From contig NZ_CP079195.1 of assembly GCF_019263805.1 (NCBI RefSeq), forward strand, positions 3,955,001 through 4,019,000: a DNA stretch of 64,000 bases. Reading direction: 5' to 3'. Position 1 is the stretch's first letter, and the number at the start of each line of letters is the position of its first letter. A program made the translations under genes and the position numbers. Positions 7,764 through 16,040 of the stretch are shown in pieces. A model generated the notes under the pieces. The model did not search any database and had not been told where the DNA came from. It saw nothing but the letters and a program-made list of their open reading frames with translations. The stretch comes from Polaribacter sp. NJDZ03. Its GTDB lineage: Bacteria; Bacteroidota; Bacteroidia; Flavobacteriales; Flavobacteriaceae.

Positions 7764-10187
7764 TTAAAATATATTTTTCAATTTATTATAATCAATAAAA
7801 TAAACGAGTCTTAAAGAAAACGTATGTCTTTGTGATTCCTCAAATAAGTTGTCTAGGTTTTTACTGAAATTTAAGTCTGCGTTTGTGTCTTCATTAAAAA
7901 TAGCATTTCTGTAAAAAGCAATTAACTGACTTCCGGGAGCAAATTGCCAAATATAATTCAGGTCTAAATTCCAGCTATTAAAATTAACATTTTCGCTTGT
8001 ATATGTTGAGTTCACATCTAATTCTCCGTTTGTGTTAAGGTTGTAGTAATCATTATAATTAACAGCACCCCAATAATGTCTAAAACTAAGTGATAAAGAA
8101 GAATTGGTGCTAAAACTATATTTACCTGCAATGGTGTTGGTATAGTTTTTTCGATCTCTTTTACCGAAGATAATATTGGTGTTTACTTTATCTACATAAC
8201 CTAAATCGTTATTTTTTTTATTATAATTTAATTGGTATTGTAGTGAAAACTGATTTGTAAATCTGTAACGAGGCGCAATACTAAAGCCATAAGCGGCCTT
8301 ATTGTAGTTGTTATAAGCAGAGTAATAAAAATCTGCATTTACTTCTAGTTTTTTTTGTGAGTTGGTAGAAATCCATACATTTATATTTTTTCTTTCTGGT
8401 TGCAGAAAATAAATGCCGCTTGTAGATCCTTGTCTCGGTTCAAAATAATCTTTTTCTTCTGTGTTATAATTTAAGTTTCCACCAAAAGTAAATCGATTTC
8501 TTGTTTGTGCACTAGCGCCAAAGCCAGCATTATAACCTGTATAAATTCCAGAAAAATGTTGAAAATTTACTTGGTTATAAAAGCTAAAATTATAATTGTT
8601 AAACCTTTTTGTTGGTTGCAAGGTTTTCCAGCCAGAGCTTCCGTAAATTGTTTGCTCATTGTTGCTAAAAAGAATCCCTAAATCATTCGGATTAAAATCT
8701 TTGTTTTCAAAATTATAACCCAACTCCCAGTTCCAGTGTCCAGAATTATATCCGAAGCTATTATCAAACGTATACCCGGTATTTGGGTTGTTTATATCAT
8801 CAGAAATGTTACTCATTTTAACAGAACCATCTGCATTGTATTTACTGTCTTTGGTTTCTATGTGCCAATCTAAAGCAGTTACATTTGCATCTCTAAATTT
8901 GCCGTCTCTTGTTACGTTTGTGTTGATTAATGTTACCGTAGAATTCTGATTAAACTGTTGGTCTAAAACTAAAATATTGTAGTTTGTAAATGGATTTATA
9001 ACTTCTTTTCGTGTTTCTCCTGTGTCATTATTTTTTATAGTTACGTCTGTTTTTTCGGTGATGGCGTTAAAAAATCCAATTCCCAATCCGCTTTTTGTTC
9101 TTCCGGAAACTTTAATAGCATTTAACATGGTCACTTTACCAGGGTAATCTGTAATTTCTTCATCGGCAGATAAGGTGCTTTCTACATTAAATTGATCTAT
9201 TGGAGAACTACCAATTCTTCTAGAGTAAAAAAGATTTGCTTTGTTAAATAATTCTGTGCCTTCCGTAAAAAACTGTCTTTGCTCTGTAAATTGCTGCTCA
9301 AACGGACCTAAATTTAATTCAACATCATCAAAACCAACCTGACTAAAATCTGGAATTAAAGTAGCATCTAAAGTGAAATTTTCTGTTAAACCATATTTAA
9401 TATCCATACCAAAACTCCAATCATAATCTGTATGTCCTTCAAAAGTATTGGCAGTTGCAGATGCATACGGATAAAAATTTAATCTAGTTGGTGGTTTAAT
9501 GTCTCTAAAATCTTCAATTAAACCATCATATTGTGTCCATCTTCCAACAGCATTGTTAATATGTGTCCATGTATGTTGGGCGTTTAATTTTTCTAACCTT
9601 CGGTGGAAATTAAAACCCCAACATTGTACAGGTCTATTTGCAAAACGAAGTGCTCTGTAGGGAATTTTCATTTCTACATTCCAGCCTTTCTCTGTTATTT
9701 TTGCGGCACTTTGCCAAACAGCACTCCAATTAAAATCTTCATCTCCGTTAGAAACTTTAGCATCTCCTTGATTTCCGGTAGCTTGTACTAGAAATTGAAA
9801 GGGGTTTTGACCATCGTCATTAGGGTTTATGGTAACTAAAAAGAAATCTGCCTGACTAAAATTGTCTCTAGTTGTATATTCTTGCGGAATTCCTTCCGGA
9901 TCAGGGTCGTTCATTTGGGCAGAAATATAGATAGCCTCATCATCATAAATAACCTTAACAATTGTTTGGTATTCTTTAGATACAAGCTTACCGTTATCTG
10001 GTCTTAATGTAACAAAGTCTGTACATAATTCTGCATTTACCCAAGCTTTATCGTTTAAAATTCCATCTATTTTAGGAGCTTTATCTACTCTTGTCGTTTT
10101 TATTTTTTTTCGATTTTCTTTATACTGTGCAGACAAATTAGGAATTGCTAGTACTGTAATTAGTGAAAAAATGATTTTTTTAAACAT
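7764..10187 (-). CDS. DUF5916 outer-membrane protein with N-terminal CBM9-like domain
   Basis: 807 residues with a clear signal peptide (MFKKIIFSLITVLAIPNLSAQ). Residues ~30-230 form the carbohydrate-binding family 9 (DOMON-like) domain (APKIDGILNDKAW, VKVIYDDEAIYISAQMND, WNVEMKIPYRALRF). The rest is a long alternating aromatic, beta-strand-rich region ending in SLRLVYFIDYNK with a terminal aromatic, consistent with the DUF5916 beta-barrel. The family is widespread in marine Bacteroidota; a role in outer-membrane binding or uptake is only inferred. It is monocistronic: its own terminator lies downstream and 238 nt of AT-rich DNA separate it from the divergent sucC. Confidence 0.85.
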   Translation of the reverse strand: MFKKIIFSLITVLAIPNLSAQYKENRKKIKTTRVDKAPKIDGILNDKAWVNAELCTDFVTLRPDNGKLVSKEYQTIVKVIYDDEAIYISAQMNDPDPEGIPQEYTTRDNFSQADFFLVTINPNDDGQNPFQFLVQATGNQGDAKVSNGDEDFNWSAVWQSAAKITEKGWNVEMKIPYRALRFANRPVQCWGFNFHRRLEKLNAQHTWTHINNAVGRWTQYDGLIEDFRDIKPPTRLNFYPYASATANTFEGHTDYDWSFGMDIKYGLTENFTLDATLIPDFSQVGFDDVELNLGPFEQQFTEQRQFFTEGTELFNKANLFYSRRIGSSPIDQFNVESTLSADEEITDYPGKVTMLNAIKVSGRTKSGLGIGFFNAITEKTDVTIKNNDTGETRKEVINPFTNYNILVLDQQFNQNSTVTLINTNVTRDGKFRDANVTALDWHIETKDSKYNADGSVKMSNISDDINNPNTGYTFDNSFGYNSGHWNWELGYNFENKDFNPNDLGILFSNNEQTIYGSSGWKTLQPTKRFNNYNFSFYNQVNFQHFSGIYTGYNAGFGASAQTRNRFTFGGNLNYNTEEKDYFEPRQGSTSGIYFLQPERKNINVWISTNSQKKLEVNADFYYSAYNNYNKAAYGFSIAPRYRFTNQFSLQYQLNYNKKNNDLGYVDKVNTNIIFGKRDRKNYTNTIAGKYSFSTNSSLSLSFRHYWGAVNYNDYYNLNTNGELDVNSTYTSENVNFNSWNLDLNYIWQFAPGSQLIAFYRNAIFNEDTNADLNFSKNLDNLFEESQRHTFSLRLVYFIDYNKLKNIF

Positions 10188-10380
10188 ATAATTTTTTGGT
10201 TGATTATGTGTATGTAAAACTACTATATGTATCCTTTTTTAGAATATCATAAAATAATGTTAACTACAAGAAAGACTACTTAAGGTTAAGAGTGTTACAA
10301 TCTTTAAATGTTAAAGTTATCTTAAATAAAATAGGTGTATTTCCATAAGATTTTTTTTTAATCAAAATTATGCACCTTTT

Positions 10381-10388
10381 TATATTTG
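10381..10388 (+). promoter_or_regulatory. Probable -7 element for sucC
   Basis: TATATTTG matches the Bacteroidota -7 consensus TAnnTTTG and lies 37 nt before the sucC start. The expected -33 TTTG is represented only by a T-run around 10355. A second match, TATTTTTG (10395-10402), could be an alternative. Confidence 0.45.
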
Positions 10389-10425
10389 AATTTGTATTTT
10401 TGAATCCGTTTTTAAACATTTACAG

Positions 10426-11622
10426 ATGAACTTACACGAATATCAAGGAAAAGAAATATTAAACAGTTTTGGCGTTAGAATTCAACGTGGAATTGTTGCA
10501 AGTACTCCTGCTGAGGCAGTTGAAGCTGCAAAAAAACTGACAGAAGAAACAGGAACTGGTTGGCATGTAATTAAAGCACAAGTTCACGCAGGTGGTCGTG
10601 GTAAAGGTGGTGGAGTTAAATTGGCTAAAAACTTAGACGAAGTAAAAAGTATTTCTGATGATATTTTAGGGATGATGTTAGTTACTCCTCAAACTTCTGC
10701 AGAAGGAAAATTAGTAAATCAAGTTTTAATCTGTGAGGATGTATATTATCCTGGAGATGCTGAACCAGATGAATATTATATGTCTGTTTTATTAAACAGA
10801 GCAACTGGTAAAAATATGATTATGTATTCTACAGAAGGTGGAATGGATATTGAAACTGTTGCAGAGGAAACTCCGCATTTAATTTTTACAGAAGAAATAG
10901 ATCCTTTATTAGGGATTATGCCTTTTCAAGCACGTAAAGTAGCTTTTAACTTAGGTTTATCTGGAGTTGCTTTTAAAGAAATGACAAAATTTGTTACTAA
11001 TTTATACAACGCATATATTGGTTCTGATTCTGCTATGTTTGAAATTAACCCAGTATTAAAAACATCTGATTCTAAAATTATGGCAGTTGATGCTAAAGTT
11101 TCTTTAGATGAAAATGCATTATATAGACATAAAGATTATGCAGCAATGCGTGATTTACGTGAAGAAAACCCAATTGAAGTAGAAGCTAAAGCTGCAGGTT
11201 TAAACTATGTAGATTTAGACGGAAATGTTGGTTGTATGGTAAACGGAGCTGGTTTGGCAATGGGAACTATGGATTTAATTAAAGAATCTGGAGGAGAGCC
11301 TGCTAACTTTTTAGACGTTGGTGGTACTGCAGATGCTGCAAGAGTTGAAACTGCTTTTGGTATTATCTTAAAAGACCCAAATGTAAAAGCAATTTTAGTA
11401 AATATTTTTGGAGGTATTGTACGTTGTGACAGAGTTGCACAAGGTGTTGTAGATGCTTACAAAAGTATGGGAGACAAAATTACGGTGCCAATTATTTGTA
11501 GATTACAAGGTACAAATGCTGTAGAAGCAAAACAATTAATAGACAATTCTGGAATGGAAATTATTTCTGCTACAGAATTTCAAGAAGCTGCAGATAAAGT
11601 TGCTGAAGTTTTAGGAGCTTAA
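10426..11622 (+). CDS. sucC: ADP-forming succinate-CoA ligase subunit beta
   Basis: 398 residues, full length. The protein starts MNLHEYQGKEILNSFGV and has the ATP-grasp domain (IKAQVHAGGRGKGGGVKLA), the MFEINPV metal-binding block, and the C-terminal CoA-ligase domain with NFLDVGGTADA and NIFGGIVRCD. It catalyses succinyl-CoA + ADP + Pi to succinate + CoA + ATP in the TCA cycle together with SucD. The alpha-subunit gene is not adjacent: a strong terminator follows, so sucC is monocistronic here. Codon use looks highly expressed. Confidence 0.98.
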   Translation: MNLHEYQGKEILNSFGVRIQRGIVASTPAEAVEAAKKLTEETGTGWHVIKAQVHAGGRGKGGGVKLAKNLDEVKSISDDILGMMLVTPQTSAEGKLVNQVLICEDVYYPGDAEPDEYYMSVLLNRATGKNMIMYSTEGGMDIETVAEETPHLIFTEEIDPLLGIMPFQARKVAFNLGLSGVAFKEMTKFVTNLYNAYIGSDSAMFEINPVLKTSDSKIMAVDAKVSLDENALYRHKDYAAMRDLREENPIEVEAKAAGLNYVDLDGNVGCMVNGAGLAMGTMDLIKESGGEPANFLDVGGTADAARVETAFGIILKDPNVKAILVNIFGGIVRCDRVAQGVVDAYKSMGDKITVPIICRLQGTNAVEAKQLIDNSGMEIISATEFQEAADKVAEVLGA

Positions 11623-11646
11623 TATTTAAAGTTTTATAAATATTTA

Positions 11647-11676
11647 AAACGCCTCATGTAAATGAGGCGTTTTTTT
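11647..11676 (+). terminator. Rho-independent terminator of sucC
   Basis: Stem AAAACGCCTCAT / ATGAGGCGTTTT with a 4-nt loop and a following T7 run, 25 nt after the sucC stop. Confidence 0.92.
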
Positions 11677-11720
11677 ATGCTTAAAAAGTGTATCTTCATC
11701 TGATTATTTAAAATTAAAAT

Positions 11721-12284
11721 ATGAAAAAATTAGTAATTCTATTATTGTTACCAATTCAATTATTGGCACAAGGTGTACCAAATTCTGTAGTGTTTTGGGA
11801 TGCTTTAACAACACATTGTGGCAAATCTTATGAAGGAGAAATTGTTGCAGGCGGAAAAGAAGGCGATGGTTTTACTGGTGAGAAGTTAGTAATGCATGTG
11901 CGTTCTTGTGAAGAAAATACCATTAGAATTCCTTTTTTTGTGGGTGATGACAAATCTAGAACATGGGTTTTTACAAGGGATAAAGATAATTTGATTCAGT
12001 TAAAACACGATCATAGGCACAAAGATGGATCAGAATATAAGATTACACAATATGGAGGTTTGAGTTCGAATGTTGGATTAGCAAATCTTCAAGTTTTTCC
12101 TGCGGATAAACTAACTGCAGAATTAATTCCGGCAGCAGCTACCAATGTTTGGTGGGTAACTATTGATAAAACAAGTTTTACATATAGTCTAAGAAGAATT
12201 GGTTCTGAAAGATACTTTTCTGTAAAGTTTGATATCACAAAAGAAATTGAAACACCTTCTGCTCCTTGGGGTAGTGAAAACTAA
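11721..12284 (+). CDS. Secreted protein of unknown function
   Basis: 187 residues beginning with a short signal peptide (MKKLVILLLLPIQLLAQG). The mature part is mixed charge with beta-rich segments, a THCGKSYEGE motif, a VRSCEEN segment (two cysteines that could pair in the periplasm), an HDHRHKDGSE stretch and a conserved-looking Trp pair (NVWWVTID). It contains no catalytic motif I recognise; similar small secreted proteins occur in Flavobacteriia as hypotheticals. It is a single gene between two terminators. Confidence 0.75.
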   Translation: MKKLVILLLLPIQLLAQGVPNSVVFWDALTTHCGKSYEGEIVAGGKEGDGFTGEKLVMHVRSCEENTIRIPFFVGDDKSRTWVFTRDKDNLIQLKHDHRHKDGSEYKITQYGGLSSNVGLANLQVFPADKLTAELIPAAATNVWWVTIDKTSFTYSLRRIGSERYFSVKFDITKEIETPSAPWGSEN

Positions 12285-12330
12285 TCTTAATAGTAAAGAC
12301 TATAAAAGTTAAGAAGTTTAAAGGTCTTTA

Positions 12331-12378
12331 AAAACGTCTCAAAGAAATGAATTAAGTTCTATTTCTTTGAGACGTTTT
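12331..12378. terminator. Bidirectional terminator between secreted protein gene and P-type ATPase
   Basis: An 18-bp perfect stem (12331-12348 with 12361-12378; core ACGTCTCAAAGAAAT) around a 12-nt loop, with A-run left and T-run right. It serves the plus-strand secreted protein gene and ends the long minus-strand metal-efflux operon. Confidence 0.9.
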
Positions 12379-12406
12379 TTTTGATAAAAAGTGAAGAATA
12401 TAATCT

Positions 12407-14371
12407 TTAATCCCAATGCATTCTTTGCAATCTAACAGCGTTTAAAATTGCAAGTAAAGCTACACCAACATCCGCAAATACAGCTTCCCACATGGTTGCT
12501 AATCCACTAGCACCTAAAATCATTACAATTAATTTTACTCCAAATGCTAACGCAATGTTCTGCCATACAATTTGTCGTGTAGAACGTCCTATTTTTATCG
12601 CTTTAATTACTTTTGATGGTTGATCTGTCTGAATAATAACATCAGCAGTTTCAATGGCAACATCACTCCCTAAACCTCCCATAGCTATACCAACATCACT
12701 TGCTGCTAAAACGGGTGCGTCATTAATACCATCACCTATAAATGCAATTTTATTTGCAGGATTTTGCTTTAATAATTCTACTTCATGTAATTTGTCTTCT
12801 GGTAATAATCCACCTTTGGCGATTTTAATTTCTAATTCTGATGCTACTTTTTGCGTAATAGAATTTTTATCACCAGAAAGCATTATAATGTTTTTAATAC
12901 CAACTTTATGTAGGTTGATAATGGTTTGTTTTGCATCGTCTTTTAATTCATCTGCAATTACTACATAACCAGCAAAGACTCCGTCAATAGCAACTAAAAC
13001 ATTCGATTCTACAATGGTTTCAACTTCTTTCGGAACTTCAATTTTATGAGTAGTCATTAAAGCTTTATTGCCAACCAAAATAGCTTTTCCATTAACGGTT
13101 CCTTTTAAACCTTTTCCTGCAATTTCCGAGACTTCAGTTACTTTAAAATGTGGAGTATCGGCTTTATATTCTAAAATAGCTTTGGCAATTGGGTGTGTAG
13201 ATTGCTCTTCTATGGCAAAAAGGTATTTCATAAATTCCTTTTCTTCCCAACCAATCGTTTTAATGTTTGTAATTTTAAAAACACCTTTCGTTACGGTTCC
13301 TGTTTTATCTAGAACCAACGTGTTTATTTTGGCCATGGTATCTAGAAATGAAGCGCCTTTAAATAAGATTCCGTTTTTAGAAGCAGCTCCTAATCCGCCA
13401 AAATAGCCTAACGGAATAGAAATAACCAAAGCACAAGGACAAGAAATTACTAAGAAGATTAAGGCTTTATATAACCAATCTGTAAACACATAATTAGCTA
13501 CAAAAAAGTAAGGTACAAATGTTATGGCAATCGCTAAATACACCACAATTGGCGTGTAAATCCGTGCGAATTTTCTGATAAACAATTCCGTTTTAGATTT
13601 ACGAGCAGTCGCATTTTGTACCAAATCTAAGATTCTAGCAATAGAACTATCTTTAAATTCTTTGGTAACTTCAATTTCAATTACATTTTCTAAATTAATA
13701 CTTCCTGCAAATACAGTATCGCCTTTTGTAATGGTATTCGGTTTGGTTTCTCCTGATATCGCAGCGGTATTTAAAGATGCTTTTGTTGAGGTTAAAATAC
13801 CATCTAACGGAATTTTCTCTCCTACTCGAACTTGAATTTTCTCTCCAATAGCAACTTCTTCTGGTGTTACGCTTTCTATTTTTCCGTTTCTAAAAACATT
13901 GGCTTCTTTAGGGCGGACATCTAACAGTGCTTTGATATTCCCTTTTGCACTATTTACTGCGGCACTTTGAAACAATTCGCCAACGGCATAAAATAACATT
14001 ACCGCAACTCCTTCTGGATATTCGCCAATAACAAATGCGCCAACAGTTGCGATAGACATTAAGAAAAATTCAGTAAAAACAGCTCCTTTTTTAATGCTTT
14101 CCCATCCTTCTTTAACTACAGGAAGTCCTACGGGTAGATATGCAATTCCGTACCAAATAATTCTGAGCCAATCTTTAAAAAAAGAAATATCAAAATAATC
14201 GAAGGCAATACCAATCATCAGTATTGTAAAACTAACAATTGCCGGAATATAGGCTTTAAAACCACCTGGACCTCCATCGTGATTATGGCCATCATCATGA
14301 TCATGGTGATGATGATGTTCTTTTTCTGAACTTGGTTTTATATCTCTTAAATTGAGTTGCTGTTTTTTCAT
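12407..14371 (-). CDS. zntA: Zn/Cd/Pb-type P1B ATPase with His-rich N-terminus
   Basis: 654 residues. A histidine-rich N-terminus (about residues 19-31, pattern HHHHHDHDDGHNH) replaces the usual heavy-metal-associated CxxC domain. The core is a P1B-type pump: actuator motif SGET (206-209), the transmembrane metal site CPC (311-313) within SCPCALVIS, phosphorylation motif DKTGTV (355-360) and hinge GDGINDAPVL. The CPC and the late Lys-containing helix (FGVKLIVMILGA) fit the zinc/cadmium/lead subgroup. It should export divalent metal from cytoplasm to periplasm, feeding the CzcCBA-type system encoded just upstream. A candidate operator and -7 element precede it, suggesting its own metal-controlled start point. 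Confidence 0.9.
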   Translation of the reverse strand: MKKQQLNLRDIKPSSEKEHHHHHDHDDGHNHDGGPGGFKAYIPAIVSFTILMIGIAFDYFDISFFKDWLRIIWYGIAYLPVGLPVVKEGWESIKKGAVFTEFFLMSIATVGAFVIGEYPEGVAVMLFYAVGELFQSAAVNSAKGNIKALLDVRPKEANVFRNGKIESVTPEEVAIGEKIQVRVGEKIPLDGILTSTKASLNTAAISGETKPNTITKGDTVFAGSINLENVIEIEVTKEFKDSSIARILDLVQNATARKSKTELFIRKFARIYTPIVVYLAIAITFVPYFFVANYVFTDWLYKALIFLVISCPCALVISIPLGYFGGLGAASKNGILFKGASFLDTMAKINTLVLDKTGTVTKGVFKITNIKTIGWEEKEFMKYLFAIEEQSTHPIAKAILEYKADTPHFKVTEVSEIAGKGLKGTVNGKAILVGNKALMTTHKIEVPKEVETIVESNVLVAIDGVFAGYVVIADELKDDAKQTIINLHKVGIKNIIMLSGDKNSITQKVASELEIKIAKGGLLPEDKLHEVELLKQNPANKIAFIGDGINDAPVLAASDVGIAMGGLGSDVAIETADVIIQTDQPSKVIKAIKIGRSTRQIVWQNIALAFGVKLIVMILGASGLATMWEAVFADVGVALLAILNAVRLQRMHWD

Positions 14372-14390
14372 TAGGTTTTTAATTATAAAT

Positions 14391-14428
14391 CAAAGGTGCT
14401 ATAAAATACAATGCAACGGAAGTGCATT
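14391..14428 (-). promoter_or_regulatory. Promoter with palindromic operator for the P-type ATPase
   Basis: On the minus strand a -7-like CACCTTTG (14391-14398) is followed 11 nt upstream by the inverted repeat AATGCA-7nt-TGCATT (14410-14428). The 17-nt core matches the palindrome before the DUF6660 gene at 12 of 17 positions and lies at exactly the same distance from the -7 box. It probably binds the Fur-family protein encoded next to it, whose stop codon it touches. Confidence 0.55.
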
Positions 14429-14843
14429 ATTGTCCGCTGCATTTATCACAAATACCTTTTACCACAAGGTTGATGTTTTCTGAAATAAAACCATCGGGTA
14501 CTTTTATTTGTGGAATTTTATGATCTGTTAAGCAGACCGTTTCATTACAATGATTGCAATGAAAATGTAGGTGCAAATCTGTTTCAATTTCACAATTACA
14601 GCCTTGTTCACAAAGTGCATATTTTGTAATACCTGTTCCATCATCAATTTGATGTACAATGGACTTTTCTTCAAAAGTTTTAATGGTTCTGTATAATGTT
14701 GTGCGATCTGCTTTTTCAAAAGCATTTTCAATATCCGTTAAGGTAACAGCAACTTGCTTCTTTGCAAGAAACTTGTAAATAAGCAAGCGCATTGCCGTAA
14801 CTCGTATATTGTTTGATTCTAAAAATTGTTCTATTGTTTGCAT
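14427..14843 (-). CDS. Fur family (Zur-like) transcriptional regulator
   Basis: 138 residues. The N-terminal winged helix carries TRMTLYRT-type recognition helix residues (DRTTLYRTIKTFEEKSI), and the C-terminal part has the metal sites: HLHFHCNHCNETVCL followed by a second CxxC (CDKC) close to the end, the structural zinc site of Fur/Zur proteins. An additional Cys cluster (CEQGCNCE) sits before the His cluster. It is the fourth gene of a divalent-metal efflux operon, 2 nt from the adaptor gene, so a zinc-type sensor controlling that operon is the simplest reading. This is unusual because Zur normally represses uptake rather than efflux. Confidence 0.85.
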   Translation of the reverse strand: MQTIEQFLESNNIRVTAMRLLIYKFLAKKQVAVTLTDIENAFEKADRTTLYRTIKTFEEKSIVHQIDDGTGITKYALCEQGCNCEIETDLHLHFHCNHCNETVCLTDHKIPQIKVPDGFISENINLVVKGICDKCSGQ

Positions 14844-14845
14844 AA

Positions 14846-16036
14846 TTAATGTGAATGTTCTGCGTCTCCTTTTTTCATTTCTGCAATAAGGTAATACGCA
14901 TTGTTATAAGCAAATTTAGTGTTTATGTCTATTTTTGTTGGAAATGTTACCGCAATCCAATTTCCATCTTTTTGGCCAGGAATAACTTCTACAGGCTTAA
15001 AACTCCAAGCATCATTTTCTTTTTCTACAGTAAACACATAAAACCGCTCACCTTCTTTTGTAATTGCACTTTCAGGTAATGCTGTTGTTTCTGTATTTTG
15101 TACTTGAATTCTCCCTTTAATATACATTCCCGGAATTAAATGTCCTTCTTTGTTTTCTATTTCTGCGTGTATATGAACAGCTTTAGAATTCTCTTCTAAA
15201 GTTTTACCTACCGAGTAAATTTCAGCAGTCATATCTTGATCTGGCATTGACGTTAAGTTAAAAGTTATTTTTTGTCCTTTTTTAACTTTATACACATCTT
15301 TTTCAAAAACCATTAAATCTGCATGTACGTGATGTGTGTCTACAATTTCGAATAATTCTGTTTGTGGATCTACATATTGTCCCATTTTTACTTCAACTTT
15401 TTGTACAAAACCTTCAATAGGTGTACGTAATGCAATACGTTGAAAAATAGTGCCGTTTCTTACCGATGCAGTATTAATATTCAATAATTTTAATTGAGCT
15501 GCCATTCCGTTTACTAACGCTTTTGAAGCTTCATATTCTGCTGCTGCTTTCTGAAAATTTGCTCCAGAACCAACACCTGCTTTGTATAATTTATCTTGTC
15601 GGTCAAAACTTTTTTGCAAGAAATTACGATTGCTAAAAGCATTTAAGTATTCCGTTTGCATTTTAATAATATTCGGATGAGATAAATAGGCCACAACCTC
15701 ACCTTTATGTACTTGGTCTCCTTCAATCACTTCAATAGAAACCACATTTGCACCTACAACGGTTGTAATTGCTGCTTCATTTTGTGGCGGAACTTCTAAG
15801 GTTCCATTTGCTTCTACATAACCGCTCATTTGCCTTAAAGCAATGATAGCTACTTTCATTTTTAAAGCTTCAAATTGTTGCGCAGAAAGCATCGCTTCTT
15901 CAAAATGTTCTTCTTCCTTTACTTCCGTTCTAACTTCTTTATCATCTGTATGTCCATCGCCTTTTTTATGTCCGCAAGAGGCTAATAAAGTAGAAAACAG
16001 AACTACGGTTAAGATGCTATATATTGTGTTTTTCAT
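14846..16036 (-). CDS. czcB: Efflux RND transporter periplasmic adaptor (CzcB/CusB type)
   Basis: The start was chosen at 16036 because the protein then begins MKNTIYSILTVVLFSTLLAS before a lipobox cysteine (LLASC), giving 396 residues and a 4-nt gap to the upstream gene; an ATG 30 nt earlier would overlap that gene. After a His/Asp/Glu-rich linker (GHKKGDGHTDDKE) come the membrane-fusion-protein parts: a biotinyl-lipoyl-like hairpin half (VEVIEGDQVHKGEVVAYLSHP), a coiled coil (~residues 120-190) and the barrel-sandwich return (RTPIEGFVQKVEVKMGQYVDPQT). It links the inner-membrane pump to the outer-membrane channel and may hand over metal through its His-rich ends. Confidence 0.92.
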   Translation of the reverse strand: MKNTIYSILTVVLFSTLLASCGHKKGDGHTDDKEVRTEVKEEEHFEEAMLSAQQFEALKMKVAIIALRQMSGYVEANGTLEVPPQNEAAITTVVGANVVSIEVIEGDQVHKGEVVAYLSHPNIIKMQTEYLNAFSNRNFLQKSFDRQDKLYKAGVGSGANFQKAAAEYEASKALVNGMAAQLKLLNINTASVRNGTIFQRIALRTPIEGFVQKVEVKMGQYVDPQTELFEIVDTHHVHADLMVFEKDVYKVKKGQKITFNLTSMPDQDMTAEIYSVGKTLEENSKAVHIHAEIENKEGHLIPGMYIKGRIQVQNTETTALPESAITKEGERFYVFTVEKENDAWSFKPVEVIPGQKDGNWIAVTFPTKIDINTKFAYNNAYYLIAEMKKGDAEHSH

Positions 16037-16040
16037 TTTC